DNA of 64,000 nucleotides from Nitzschia sp. DOCU1 (GCA_951394045.1 OX595988.1:1302001-1366000); one strand, 5' to 3'; positions 21,129 through 33,397 are shown, counted from the stretch's first letter. Made by a program: numbers and translations. Notes: generated by a model from the sequence alone, not told the origin.

Positions 21129-24100
21129 ATGAGCAAAGGCACGAAGTCGAAGGTTGCCGAGTCTTGCCCTTCGTTTCGACGGGGGCACCTTCCACACCTC
21201 GAGGATCTACAGCGTCTGAGATCTTTGACAAAGCCCCATGTTGAGTCATTCGACTACTTCTTGGAAGTCGGTTTGTCGAAGGGCATCAAAGATATCGAAC
21301 CAGCCGAGTTGGACTTGGTTGACATCCAGAAAGTGCGAGAAGAGGGCAAAGTCGACCTTACGGATTCCTCGACTGTGAAATTCTGGGTTGAAGATGTGAA
21401 AATCGCGAAACCTACAAAGTCCAATGCAGGGCGTTCAAACAAGCTCCTTCCAAGAGAATGCCGAGAGCGAGGCATCAATTATACGGGTCAAATTTTTGGC
21501 AAATTCTGCTACAAAATCGTGCAGCGGCGTAACGGTATCGCTATCGACGGACCGGCGGTAAAAATTGGAAAGACTTTCGGGAATATGCCGATTATGGTCA
21601 TGAGCAAGTGCTGCCATCTTGAAGGATCAACTCCGCAAGATCTTGTCAACATGCGCGAGGAGGTAGGTGCCGAGATGTAGCTGGCCAATGTAGAATTTTG
21701 AATGCTTGGTTCTCTGACGATGTTTTCCCCACAGGACAATGAAATGGGTGGATATTTCCTAGTCAGCGGAATTGAACGATGTGTGCGGATGTTGCAGATT
21801 CCTCGAAGAAACCACCCGTCGGCCATTCAGAGATCAAACTACAAGAATCGTGGGCCGACATACACAGATCTCGGCGTTGCCATTCGATGTGCTAGACATA
21901 ACGGAGACCAATCAAGTATCACGAATACCGTCCACTACCTTACTACAGGAGGAGCAACCATGAAGTTTGTTGCTAGGAAACAAGAGTTTCTTATTCCTGC
22001 CATCTTGATCCTCCGTGCACTCAGCGGGCCGCAAGCGGCAACCTCATTCGCAGACGCAGCGGCAGGCTCTGCGATAGGCATTACAGACGAGGAATTGTAC
22101 AAGCGGATCGTCCAGGGGAACGACAGTAATACTTTCTTGAGAGCCCGAGCTGAATTATTGCTTCAGGACGCCCGGGCTCGATTTCCCAATCTCAACACAC
22201 CCGATGAATGTTTGGCCTACTTGGGATCCCGCTTCCGCCGAGTGAGTCTGCGTGCGGATACAACAAGTGACATTGAAATCGGACATTTTATGATAAGGCG
22301 ATACATCTTGATTCATCTGCCGAGCTACAAGGACAAGTTGGAGTGTATGCTAATGCTGATGAGAAAGTTGTATTCGTTCGCGGCAGGCGACTGTGGTGTT
22401 GATAACGCTGATTCACTCCAGAACCAAGAGCTATTGATGCCGGGTCATTTGATCTCGACTTTCGTAAAGGAGAAGTTTGATGAAATGCTCCAAGCGGTTC
22501 GACTTGGAATGGTGACTGAGATGCGGAAAGACTACACACGCTTTATCGGAAGAATTCAGGATCAGGGTTTTTGGAACAAGCTCATTGACCGGTATTCTGG
22601 AAATTCATCGGGTGGCGTCGGGAAGAAGGTAGCCCATTTTCTTTCAACTGGCAACATCGTATCTTCTTCCGGCCTAGACCTTATGCAGGTGTCAGGTTAC
22701 ACAATCGTAGCCGAGAAATTGAATTTTCTGCGATACTGCTCCCACTTTCGTTCGGTCCACCGTGGGCAGTTCTTTATGGAAATGAAGACAACAGCCGTTC
22801 GGAAACTTCTTCCCGATCAATGGGGATTCCTTTGTCCCGTTCACACTCCTGACGGCGGACCTTGTGGTTTGCTGAGCCACCTTGCTATCAAATGTACGGC
22901 AATGACATATCCTGCGAAAACTTCGGGCAAGGGAATGGTCGACCTTGACGAGCTTCTTGTTTCTCTTGGGGTCAATCCAGTTGGCGCAGGTGGCCAGACA
23001 GGCGAGGGACGAGCCTACTCACGGTACGTTGACCTTCCTGTATGCCTGGATGGTCGTTTAGTCGGGAGTGCGTCCCCAAACACTTGCAAGTATATTGCAG
23101 CACATTTGCGAAGCCTGAAGGTAGAGGAGCCTCCGACCATTCCACCTTCCTTGGAGGTCGCCCACATCCCTCTTGGAGATTCGGGATCTCCTTATCCTGG
23201 TTTGTACCTGTTCACTTCCGCTGCCAGGCTAGTGCGTCCAGTTCTCCAGAGAGCGACCGGAAAGACTGAATTGATCGGGCCGATGGAACAAGCTTTCATG
23301 GATATTGCGTGTCTTGATGAAGATATCCGTGAGGGTATAACCACGCACCAGGAACTTGATCCGACTAACATGCTGAGTCTAATTGCAAACTTGACACCCT
23401 TTTCCGACCAAAACCAATCGCCGAGAAACATGTATCAATGCCAGATGGGAAAGCAGACGATGGGTACCCCTGGACATTCACTACCTTATCGAGCGGACAA
23501 TAAGCTTTACAAGCTACAGAATCCGCAAGCACCTATTGTCCAGACCGCCACACATGGTGAATATAAGATGGATGAATACCCCAACGGCGCCAATGCCATC
23601 GTTGCTGTTCTGAGCTACACCGGATTCGACATGGAAGATGCCATGATTCTCAACAAAGGATCCTACGAACGGGGCTTTGGACATGCAAGTGTCTACAAGA
23701 CGATCGAAGTGGACCTTCTTGAAGAGGCCAAAATGGCTGCCAAGAGTGGTTCACAAGCGCACATGCGCTTCGCCAACAAGGCGCAGCGTGACGGTACGTT
23801 CGTTCACAAGAATCTGGAGCTAGACGGTCTGCCCGAGGTCGGATCCTCGGTCGAAAAGGGCGACCCGCTGTATTGCGTGTTGGATGACATTGAAGACAAC
23901 GACAGAACCGTAAGGCACAAAGATGGCGAGAAGGCTTACATTCAAAGCGTTCGCATGCTCGGAAGCGACAGCGGCAAAGCGTCTGAGAACAAGGCGTCCA
24001 TTACTCTACGTTACAATCGAAACCCTGTCATCGGTGACAAATTCTCTAGTCGCCACGGACAAAAAGGAGTCCTCAGTATCTTGTGGCCTCAGCAAGACAT

Positions 24101-24860
24101 GCCATTTAGCGAGAGTGGCATAACTCCTGATGTTATCATCAATCCTCATGCATTTCCGAGCCGTATGACGATCGGAATGCTTGTTGAAAGCATGGCTGGG
24201 AAGGCCGGGGCGTTGCATGGAATGTATCAGGATGCAACTCCATTCACCTTCCACGAGTCGGGAGATAAGGTCTCGGTGGACTACTTCGGGGAGCAGCTTC
24301 GGGCTGCTGGATATAACTATTATGGCAGCGAGCCCTTGTACAGCGGTGTTTCTGGTTGTCTGATGCACGCTGACCTGTATATTGGGGTTGTCTTCTATCA
24401 AAGGCTGCGTCACATGGTCTCCGATAAGTACCAAGTTCGTTCGACTGGGCCTGTCAACCCACTCACTCGGCAACCCATCAAAGGACGTAAGAAAGGTGGA
24501 GGGATTCGTTTGGGGGAGATGGAGCGTGATAGTCTCTTGAGTCATGGCGCTGCATTCCTCCTTCATGATAGGCTCCTCAACTGCAGTGACAAACACACAG
24601 CGTTCGCCTGCTCTAGATGTGGAGATCTCTTGATGCCCACCACAGAGCGCAGTACCACGTTGTCGGCAGGGCAAACTGCATCGGAAGCTATGCAAAAGGC
24701 GAAAATCCGACTGTACTGCCGATCGCCAAAATGTAAAGAGAGAATACGAGAGGAGGGGAATGATGAAGCGGTGCAACCGATTATTTTGCCTTATGTCTAT
24801 CGCTATCTGGTCAACGAACTGGCCGCCATGAATGTCAAACTCAAGCTGGACATAAAATAG
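21129..24860 (+). CDS. RPA2: DNA-directed RNA polymerase I subunit RPA2 (second-largest subunit)
   Basis: Beta-like catalytic subunit of nucleolar RNA polymerase I, which makes the large rRNA precursor. Exons are 21129-21662 and 21735-24860 (72-nt phase-0 intron), 1,219 aa, similar to yeast RPA135 (~1,200). The join reads NMREE then DNEMGGYFLVSGIE, the conserved protrusion/lobe region. The wording GGYFLVSGIERCVRMLQIPRRNHP and the following KFVARKQEFLIPAILILRAL are Pol I-type rather than Pol II or III. Catalytic landmarks: FDMEDAMILNKGSYERGFG and GDKFSSRHGQKG (hybrid-binding domain). C-terminal zinc site: CSRCGDLL plus YCRSPKC. The start at MSKGTKSKVAES is preferred over longer in-frame upstream sequence, because homologues begin near RRGHLPHLEDLQ. 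Confidence 0.93.
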
Positions 24861-24884
24861 ATAGACATTTCCATTCGCAAAACT

Positions 24885-26423
24885 TCAGTGCATGGTTTTT
24901 AGTCTAGCGAAGGCGGACTCCTTTTCCTTTCTTCCCCAGAGCTTCGAAGGCGGCTTTTGATCGCAATCAATGAGTCTAACCATGTAGGAGAATCGAAGCT
25001 GCGACTCGCTCATTGTCGCACAGACAACTCCACGCCCAAGGCTACACGGGGCTTCGACTGGCGACTGTGATTCGCCTGCGCGAGCGACGCTGTGAACCAC
25101 ATCCGATGATGTCGACAATTGCTCCAGTGTGATAAAAATGCTGGCATCGCACATTGCTAGCGATAGGAGCCAGTTGGAAAGGAGATAAGCGCAGTCTTCC
25201 ATCGACAATTTCCCCACCACATTCGTCGCATCATTGTAGAAAGCGTCCAGGACGGTTGCATCCGGTGAAGCACGAGAGAAAGCTGTTCTGAAATCCTCTG
25301 TCAAACGGCATAATTCAGATACACCACTAGTAGTAGACTTTCCATTCAAAATAGCAAATGGGGAAGCCGATAGTAACGATGGGGGCGCGCCATCGTCAGA
25401 ACGTCGTGGTACGTTCATGATTTGCTCTTCGGCTTTCTTCCTAGAACCTCCACAAAGTTCGATAAGGCGTTCAGAGACAAGAATAGCACCATCTACATCA
25501 AGAATGTCCAGTTTCTGGAGCGTCTGCAACTTGTCAAGTACGCTCTCGCTCTGCAAAACGGACTTTATCAGGCACGAGACAAAGCTACTGAAACTCTCAA
25601 GTGCGTTGTCGAGTGTCTCGTCAATCAATCTTTTCAAAACAGTTTCCACACCGTCGCGATCCAGCTGTGAATGCTTTGTGATAGTTTGATCATTGAACCA
25701 TATCTTCAGATTGTTTTGCGGGGAATCTAGCAAATTCCGAACAGCCTTTCGCATTCGTTCATGGTCATTCGAAAACAGGTCCAGGGGCTCGTAGGCACTT
25801 ATTTTGATTCCGTGGGCCGATTTCGCCCAGCCCTTTTCCACGTGACCTTGCTGGTGCAAGTGCTGTAACAACGTAAATCGACTCTTGGACAACTTGACTC
25901 GATGACAAGGGTGGACCAGTGGTGACAAGGATAAATATCCAGCCTTGGGCTTTAACTCTACGCAAAGCCTCCGTGGGGGCACGAAACTGTCTGGATGTCT
26001 TAGCGACTCGGGTATTGTCCTATAGTCAACGACCAGTAGACCGAAAGTCTTTGTGGCTTTCGAAATCGCGAATCCTTTCTGAATGGGCGGCATCCAGTCC
26101 TTTCGACGAGAATCAGGAATTCGGCCACTTTGCATTGCCACCTCTCGCAACTGATTGAGAAATTTCCACTCGAGATTTATGATCTCGGGGATATCGAAAT
26201 ACGGGGAAAGACAGGGAGCCACAATCGATCCGAGGTACTGTAGTGTGCTTCGAGTCGTCTTGGAGGATGAAGTCGAGGTGGCATCATTGGGCTCCAGCAC
26301 TCCAAGGCCGCCGGACGTGGCCAAATCTTTCTTGCCGATCCGAAGCAACCTTCCCTGAAAACTCTCACTTGCAAAGACAGCGTGCTTGCCACCTTCGCTT
26401 ACATACTCCCATTTCCCTTCCAT
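24885..26423 (-). CDS. IPK1: Inositol-pentakisphosphate 2-kinase
   Basis: Makes inositol hexakisphosphate (phytate) from Ins(1,3,4,5,6)P5 and ATP (EC 2.7.1.158). Intronless, 512 aa, about the plant/fungal size. Family motifs: N-lobe strand RLLRIGKK (about 25-32); CVELKPKAGYLSL (154-166), the IPK1 signature with the substrate-contacting E-K-P-K; SAYEPLDLFS (209-218); and PQNNLKIWFND (about 236-246). Residues after ~330 are less conserved. Tail-to-tail with RPA2, with only 24 bp between the stop codons. The start ATG is followed by MEGKWEYVSEGGKHAVF, matching the homologous N-terminus. Confidence 0.88.
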   Translation of the reverse strand: MEGKWEYVSEGGKHAVFASESFQGRLLRIGKKDLATSGGLGVLEPNDATSTSSSKTTRSTLQYLGSIVAPCLSPYFDIPEIINLEWKFLNQLREVAMQSGRIPDSRRKDWMPPIQKGFAISKATKTFGLLVVDYRTIPESLRHPDSFVPPRRLCVELKPKAGYLSLSPLVHPCHRVKLSKSRFTLLQHLHQQGHVEKGWAKSAHGIKISAYEPLDLFSNDHERMRKAVRNLLDSPQNNLKIWFNDQTITKHSQLDRDGVETVLKRLIDETLDNALESFSSFVSCLIKSVLQSESVLDKLQTLQKLDILDVDGAILVSERLIELCGGSRKKAEEQIMNVPRRSDDGAPPSLLSASPFAILNGKSTTSGVSELCRLTEDFRTAFSRASPDATVLDAFYNDATNVVGKLSMEDCAYLLSNWLLSLAMCDASIFITLEQLSTSSDVVHSVARAGESQSPVEAPCSLGRGVVCATMSESQLRFSYMVRLIDCDQKPPSKLWGRKEKESAFARLKTMH

Positions 26424-26759
26424 GTGCCACTGTGGGCTGTCGTATTCCTTTTACACTTTATGGCTGACTCCATTGTGGAGAGCCACCGAAAGGACTTTTA
26501 GATTTTGGGTCGATGTGATGAAAAACTCGTCGAGCGGGTCATTTTTGTTTCGTGGAAAGAGCGCTGCATTTTGAATCGCAGTAGTCAAAAACTGAATTCT
26601 TCGCCTGACCTGATTATTCCACTACATGGCGACTCTGAGAGCTTATGGTCGTCTACTGCCAACAGACGGACGAAAGAAGACAGTAAAGGTATGGAAAATC
26701 TAGTCATGGAGATCCAAAGGGCAAACGTGGGTGCTCTCCAGCACGTAAGCTACATACCT
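26424..26759. other. Short spacer, no gene seen
   Basis: Upstream of IPK1 and downstream of the first RING gene. Only overlapping frames without support. Confidence 0.5.
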
Positions 26760-28220
26760 CTAATAGTTGCTCATCATCATGACCCGTCGGGGACGCCGGC
26801 TGCTGCTGTGTCTGCTACCAAGTCCACTGTGACCGGAGAATCCGCATGCAAAGTCAACGTTGCTCTGGCGAGAATTTGCTGACGAATGTGTCGAATGAGA
26901 GCTGACACTTCGTGCGTCGGTGTTGTCTCTTGTGTTATCTCTTGTCCTTCCCGACCAGTAATTGGCCCAATACGAAGAAACGGAGTTTTCTGCTTCTCGT
27001 ACTTCTCGTCTCTCTCCCCGGAGGAAGCTTGCAAAGTTCTCAAAAGATCGAGATGGCTCAATGGCTGGAATACAATTTAAGAAGGAAGGTGTTTGTTCAT
27101 CACATGACTGAGTATACCTAATAGGAGGAGGCGGTCGTTTGAGAATTGGTCTTGGGGATTCGTGTTCGCTAAGGACCAATTTTGGGGGTTCCTTCTTGAC
27201 CTCCACTTCTGCCGGCACCGCATCCGGTGTGCCCGGAGCTTTATCCACCGGAGGATCTTTGGGCACCGGTCCGAAGACGTCCTCATCCTTCCCGGTAGCG
27301 ACCAGGCCTTTCAACTTCTTGTTGACCGACTCAAGGACCCTACGCAGTCGACTGGTTTTCTTTTCCAGTTGTATAATTTCCGTGTCAAGCACTTTACTTG
27401 TTGCCTCCAACTTGCACGCTTCATCGGTGACTTCACCCACTGTAGCATGGAATGAACAACAACGAGTCAGAATTATTTGCATGCTTTCTCAGGAGGACAT
27501 TAACATTTTGTGTGAACAACAACACCCAGACGTACCTTTGACAAGCTGTGACGTGTTGTCGACCAATATGTAGCCCCCGCTCCTTGCTACTGTCGCAATC
27601 TTGTTTTCATAGAGGAAAATCTGGACTGTTTGACCATACTTGAGCGTCTTCCTCTTGGCCCCTGTTGGCATCGTTTTGTCCTTCGTCGGACGGGACGGAT
27701 ACACCTCCAGACCATTTCGCTCCCGCACCACGTACGTGCCAGAGCTGCTGCCCAAAACTTTCATGCCTCGGAACACGAGCTCGTCATCATCTCCGCTTTC
27801 ATAGCCATTATTCTCTACCACATCACTCTTTTCTACGGCTTCTAAGAGACACATCAGCACATGGTTTTTCGGTATGGGTAGCCGAACTTTTTCGTACTGC
27901 GGCGGACGGGAATGCGGCACCGTACCATCGGGTCTCTCGTCAGAGGGTCGCAATGGGGCGTAACCATATTTACTGTATTGACCAGCGGCATTCAGACTAT
28001 CTGGATTCTTCTTCACCTTCATGTAGAGCGGCGTGCGACATTCCATACATTTATCTAAGCGTTTGCTGCACGGTTCACACAGATAGGTATGTCCACAAGG
28101 AAGAACCACAGGTGCTCGGTCCGTCAGAGTAAAAGAATCATAGCAAATTGTGCAGTGAAAGGAAAAGGGGGCTCTCGTCCCTTGTCGTGATGATGGCGAC
28201 TCAACATCACCCAACGTCAT
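26760..28220 (-). CDS. RING-finger protein with coiled coil (paralogue A)
   Basis: Probable E3 ubiquitin ligase. Minus-strand exons are 28220-27536 and 27439-26760 (96-nt phase-1 intron), 454 aa. A C3HC4 RING lies at about residues 23-66 (CTICYDSF, LPCGHTYLC, CSKRLDKCMEC). A conserved short motif PIPKNHVLMCLLEAVE follows, then a beta-rich segment ending ARSGGYILVDNTSQLVK. After the intron comes a ~50-residue coiled coil (about 236-285, EACKLEATSKVLDTEI...), a Pro-rich linker and a Ser/His-rich tail (FSGHSGLGSRHSSSRR). The same domain order, intron position and intron phase recur in the next gene upstream. The ATG at 28220 is used; the first in-frame codon upstream is TTG. Substrates unknown. 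Confidence 0.8.
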
Positions 28221-29317
28221 GATCTCCGACAAACGAATTCCAAAGCGATCCCGCTAAAGAGCAGCTATACAGTTCAGGACAAGGCTTTCACCAAGGAGGC
28301 AAGCGAAGGATTCGTCAAAGCAACACGTTGCCGATAGTCGAGTGGTACAACAACAACAACCGATGTTCTGCAACAATCAAAAGACAAATCTGTCTCGGCA
28401 GAGTATGTTGATTCAAGATGAAAAAAATGCACGTGCTCCAAACAAATAGCTGCAGATCGCGGTTGCGAAGTTTCCTTTCCAAATAGCTCTAGTAGTAGTA
28501 GAAACACACTCTACTAGAGATTTGTGTGGTAGTAAACGCGTGACTGGTGGGAAGGGCCTAATAAATTATCCAACCTCCATCCAATCCTAAATTTGTTATC
28601 ACGGGTATCAGTTTCCTTTTACGGGTAATTTACTGGTTTTTAATAAGTTAAGAATATGTGTAACATGTATGATTCCGATCCAACGCCCAAACCAGTAGGA
28701 TTATTTGATACAAAAACTCAAAAATTGGTTCCGATCCTGCTGGTTCACAAGGCGCGCGAAACGAAGCTTGACTCGTCATATGCCTGTATGCTTTAAAACG
28801 GGCGGGCTCCGAGAGCACGTGCAAAAATTTCAATGCCATGCGTCCGTCCTCACCCTACTACTTGTAGATACGATACCTTCATATGCCTGGAAGTATGATA
28901 GTTTCCGGGAGGACCGATGGGTCTATCTAATATAGCATACCGGTAGAGAGGCACTTTACAAAAGGATCGACTGCTATGTTGTATGTAGTGGGTGCCTGAC
29001 CCTAAAGTATAGTACAAACTGAAACAGACGTATACCATGCAGCCGTACGATTGAAGCGAAATGTCAGCACCGTGCGAGTAGACGCCCTTACCTTGCTGTC
29101 CCTCCAAGAGAAGTACCACAATTATACCGCCATAGATTACGTTCTTGCTCGAGCTACTAGAAACGTCGTCCTACCGCAGTCTAGAGGACAGCCTGGCTGG
29201 AAGTTAGTATAGACAATACCGTACAATATTATTTCGAATTCCGCTATTGATGGATTATGTAGAACTAGAATTACAATTGTCTGCGGGGGAAGAAAGAATT
29301 ACTTCCTTCCGAAACAA
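28221..29317. other. 1.1-kb spacer between the RING paralogues
   Basis: No gene seen. A perfect 9-bp inverted repeat, CTCTAGTAG (28487-28495) and CTACTAGAG (28511-28519), could form a hairpin with a 15-nt loop. Confidence 0.5.
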
Positions 29318-31167
29318 TTATTCCATTGTGTTGTAGGCCATGGTGCCAGGTGGGCGACGGGGCTGCAAGTGTTGTCCCCGCGCGACTACCGCAATACCTC
29401 TGTGTTCGCTCATCATTCGAATATGAGGCCGCGACATTGGACTCGACTTCTTTCTGGACAGACTTAAACCTGTATGACCGCTCATTCCTGTTCGAAAGTT
29501 GATAGGGCCATCAAAGGATCCACTTCGCAACGATGCGTCGCCTGCAAAGTTGGCGCTTGCAGCAATCGTTCTGGCAGCAAGAGAGCGCCCATCACCTTGT
29601 CTTATACTGTTCTGTCCGTCCACTAGACTGTCATCGAATGAAAGTGCCATGGCGGTGCCAGGAGCACATTCCTGCTCAATGAGCCGTTCGCCAAATAGTG
29701 TTGATCCACAACCAAATGTCCAAGGAAGACCATGCAAATCGTCGTCACTGTTCACTCGATATCGCGGCAAGCCAGCTGGCTCTCCATCCATAAAGGGATG
29801 CGTTAGATCATGATGCAGAACGGAGCCTGGCATTGGACACGAATGAGCGGGTGAATCGATAAAGCCTCCTGGTGGAGTCTGCTGCGCCGGCGTTCGAGGA
29901 TCCGAACCCAGGTTGACGTCTGTTGAAGAGGTGGACTCTGTAAGATGTATACCAACAGGGGACGAAGGATCAATGGGTCCATCCGAAGTCGGCGTTGAAG
30001 GACCTTGTGATTGCCTCGAATTGGCATCGTTTTCATCGTTCACTAGGGGTTCCTCCTCAACCGTTTTCGGTGGGGTAATGACTGGGAAGTCAGGCAGGTT
30101 GTCCTGCTCGATCTGAATCCTCTCCTTCAGCCCTGCTACTAGTCCATTAATGTCATTGAGATCGCGCGTCAGTTCTTCTTGCTTCCTAAGAACCGACCTC
30201 AGCATGCCCTCATACTGACAAGACTTCTCCAGAGGACCCCCCACTAGAAATGGAACAGAAGAAGAAATTTCGTTAGTTGCTGTTGTGGACATATTGTCTT
30301 GTCTCGATTCTCCCCCAGACTCTTACCTTTCACTAGCTGGTTCACTGACGCAACGATGTATCCGGCCCCTCGTGCAAGCTGATATACACCTTCGTCTACC
30401 CCCACAACTTGTACCTTCTGCCCCTCCTCGATGGTAAACGGCTCCCGAAAAACATCTGTCTTCTTTTCCTCATCCTCATGATCATCTTCGTCTGAGGACA
30501 AGTGTGCTTCATCATTCTGATGGTGCCTCTTGTTCGGATCAAATGGCAACACAGCCAGGCCCAGTGGTTCGCGAACGGCATATGTCCCACAGTTTCCTAC
30601 AAGCGCACTCATTCCAGCCAAGATGGGGTCCAGATTGCTAGCAGTCAAACGATGGTCGCGGTTGATGCCTACATCCGTTTCAGTGTCATCATCCATCCCC
30701 TGATCATCGACTCCAATAGCACGGGCTCGTTCCCGTTCCTCCCTGATTCGAGCTTCTTCAAGCAATCTAGCTTGTCGATCCGCAGCCTCGATCATCCCCA
30801 TGAGCACAATGTTTCTCGGCAGCGGCAACGGCACTGGTTCTTCCTTCACGGGCGGGGTGGTATGCCCTGGCGGCGTTTGTGGTCCTGGAGAGTAGCGACC
30901 CCGCGGTACGCCATATCTCCCAGTGGCAGGTGAACGAGTGTTCACCACCGGATTGCCCAGGACTGGAGGGGCTTTCGGGTGGTGGGACGAAGGAGGGGTC
31001 CAATAGAGCGGTTCCCGACATTCCATGCACCTCCGTAACCTCCGAGCACAGACATAACAGACGTAGGTGTGCCCACACGGAAGCACCACCGGAGGCCGGT
31101 CCTTAATGTCAAACTCTTCAAAGCAGATTATGCAGTGTAACGAGACTTCTGCCGCTAAGGAAGCCAT
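29318..31167 (-). CDS. RING-finger protein with coiled coil (paralogue B)
   Basis: Probable E3 ubiquitin ligase, paralogue of the downstream gene. Minus-strand exons are 31167-30327 and 30243-29318 (83-nt phase-1 intron), 588 aa. RING at about residues 10-55 (CIICFEEF, LPCGHTYVC, CARRLRRCMEC). Then a Pro-rich segment, PLPRNIVLMGMIEAAD (same motif as paralogue A), an Arg/Glu helix, an acidic block, and the beta-rich unit ending ARGAGYIVASVNQLVK. The intron splits the next Val codon, exactly as in A. Exon 2 starts GGPLEKSCQYEGMLRSVLRK, a coiled coil, and ends with a tail whose SGHTGLSLSRKKSS matches SGHSGLGSRHSSS of A. About 130 residues longer than A, mostly in low-complexity linkers. Confidence 0.8.
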
Positions 31168-32300
31168 GGTGTCTGATCTTATTCGTACGAATATACTACT
31201 ATTGACCGGTTGCACTCTCAATCAAACGATGATTCGTTCGTAGGCCACGCAAGAAGAGGTGATGGAGGGTTCGAATTTTTCCAAGTGTTTCTTTTCACCC
31301 CAGTTTGTTTCGTCCTCGTCCCGAAGTAGTTTGGGCTACGCTTTACCCGAAAAATCTTTCCCCCTACAATGCCTTGCCTCGTGTGTATCCAAGCTGTCAG
31401 TTATTGAGATCGTTCGAGACACTCAAGATAGAATAACTACTGCGGAATCGTATCTTCTCCCAAGCAATCGCCGAGGTGTTTCCATCGCCATCCTTGTTTC
31501 CAGGCTGCCAAGCCAGTAGCGCACCACCGGAGAAGCTCGTGCTTGGCGAGACGGGGGCGCCTAAAAACGACTCATGGTCGACGATTGGCCGCGAAACCCG
31601 ATCCCTACGCACTTTCTGTACCCAGTTTCTACGGGCTTGTATTTTTTGCGGTTCGCTATTGGCCAGCGGGTTGGAATCCCATTGGAAGGCGATGCAAGCG
31701 CAAAACCAATATACTCCTCATTGATCGGATATAAAGAGGGGATGGAACAGTGTTTCTGAAACCTATCGTCGATGGCAGATTCGACAAAAGCATTCTGTGA
31801 GGAGGCCAAAAAAATGTCTTATATTCCATCTACATATTTGAGGAAAAGGGATATAGACCAATCATGCGTAAAGTTTGCATTTGGCGGCACTAGGAGTCGG
31901 ATCTCGATCAAGAACCAATGAACAGTCTTCGAAAATCGGGAATGCGCGGGGCTGTATCTAGGAAATTCGCATAAAATCAGTATCCAAACTCCTTGTTTAG
32001 CGCGCCCAAGTTCAATTCTTTGTTTGGTACGACCCGATCCCACACTCATGCCTTCCTCCAAAAAGGAGCACAATCACCTAAACTAAAATTGAAAGAACTT
32101 GCTTCCATCGTTGCATCATCGCCATCCAAAGATTTTGCCGGCCTGTTGTCGTTGAGTTGATGCTCGTCTCACCTTTCTCATCCATCGTCAATAATATTCA
32201 CTCATGACAGCCTGATAACAACAACGCGATGAAAAGAATATAGGATCTCAAAGTTGTTGGAGTTCCGTATTGCATCGAACGCTGGAGAAACGACTTGACA
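31168..32300. other. 1.1-kb divergent intergenic region
   Basis: Between RING paralogue B and the pseudouridine synthase. Several 60-90-codon frames on both strands overlap each other and show no domains; none is called. Confidence 0.5.
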
Positions 32301-33374
32301 ATGAAGCAACGACAAGCGCTTTTCTTCTTGTTACACCTGACAATTTTATGGTCGGATTTATGGAAAACAGAATGTCTGTTGAACGCGAATCTAATCAAAA
32401 CACACGCAAGATGTAGTGAGTGTTCATGGGTTCCTCTTTTACAACGGCTTGATGTCTTGGTGCTGGCCAGTGCTAGCCAACAACATTCTCAGAATGCCCC
32501 CACTGACGACCCCAACGACGGTGGAATTTCGACGTCAGGAATTCGACTCAACAAAGTTTTCAAAGCGACTCATTCTCGGAGAGAAGCCGATCGAATAATC
32601 CAGGAAGGACGCGTGGCTGTCAATGGTGTTGTATCCTATGGTATGATGGTGGTACCGTATCTGGATAGAATTACACTGGATGGGAAGCTAGTTCAGGGCT
32701 GGGAGAAAATGAATGCTCTCGTTGAGGAACCAAAAATGTCAGCAACCAAAGAGCCGATCGCGGCCGAAACAATAGCAGCAACTACAACAAATTTTGAATA
32801 CATCAAATACTACAAACCCAAAGGAGTCATTTGTACGACGGACCAGCGCATCAAGGGAAATATCATCGACGTATTAACGCGAAAGAGTGGTTATAGCCCA
32901 AAACATCGGGTCTATCCGGTGGGTCGTCTAGACAGAGATTCCTCGGGTTTGATTCTGGTTACCTCGGATGGTCGAATACCCAATGCAAGTCTTCGAAGCC
33001 AACGAAAGCAGCCCAAATACTATCGCGTACGTGTTGACCGACCGTTGAGCGAGGAAGACCTTGGTTCATTGCGATCTGGAGTTGTCATTACAACAGTCGC
33101 GCAAAGAGACGGAAAATCCAATCCTCTCACGGCCAAAACCAAGCCATGTGTGGTAACTTTGTTAGGTCCACAGGATGTTGAGATTATTTTGGAAGAAGGC
33201 CGAAACCGACAAATTCGAAAAATGATGGCTGCTCTAGGTTACGAGGTGGAAATACTGCATCGCATTCGGTTTGGTGAAATCTCTCTGGACGAAGATATGC
33301 GCACCGGCGACTGGAAAGCTCTCAACTCAAAAGAGTTAGACTGGATTGCCTCGTTACTTGAAGCGCATGAGTAA
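32301..33374 (+). CDS. RNA pseudouridine synthase, RsuA/RluB/E/F family, probably organellar
   Basis: Isomerises uridine to pseudouridine in structured RNA, in this family usually rRNA. Intronless, 357 aa from the ATG at 32301. An N-terminal S4 RNA-binding domain (about 80-125, GIRLNKVFKATHSRREADR ... GRVAVNG) is followed by the catalytic domain with KYYKPKGVICT and GRLDRDSSGLIL (catalytic Asp about 211) and the family-specific EEGRNRQIRKMMAALGY. This is bacterial-type architecture, expected for an enzyme acting on plastid or mitochondrial rRNA. The first ~30 residues are hydrophobic (ALFFLLHLTILW) and signal-peptide-like, favouring plastid import through the ER, but no clear ASAFAP-type motif is seen, so the compartment is uncertain. 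Convergent with the PPR gene 23 bp away. Confidence 0.87.
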   Translation: MKQRQALFFLLHLTILWSDLWKTECLLNANLIKTHARCSECSWVPLLQRLDVLVLASASQQHSQNAPTDDPNDGGISTSGIRLNKVFKATHSRREADRIIQEGRVAVNGVVSYGMMVVPYLDRITLDGKLVQGWEKMNALVEEPKMSATKEPIAAETIAATTTNFEYIKYYKPKGVICTTDQRIKGNIIDVLTRKSGYSPKHRVYPVGRLDRDSSGLILVTSDGRIPNASLRSQRKQPKYYRVRVDRPLSEEDLGSLRSGVVITTVAQRDGKSNPLTAKTKPCVVTLLGPQDVEIILEEGRNRQIRKMMAALGYEVEILHRIRFGEISLDEDMRTGDWKALNSKELDWIASLLEAHE

Positions 33375-33397
33375 TGGCATTGCGAGCAATCAAAACA

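Noticed and set aside
27070..27125. Possible second intron in RING paralogue A (GTATAC...TTCCAG)
   Set aside because: Removing these 53 bases shifts the frame to an immediate stop, and the unspliced frame continues into a tail shared with paralogue B.
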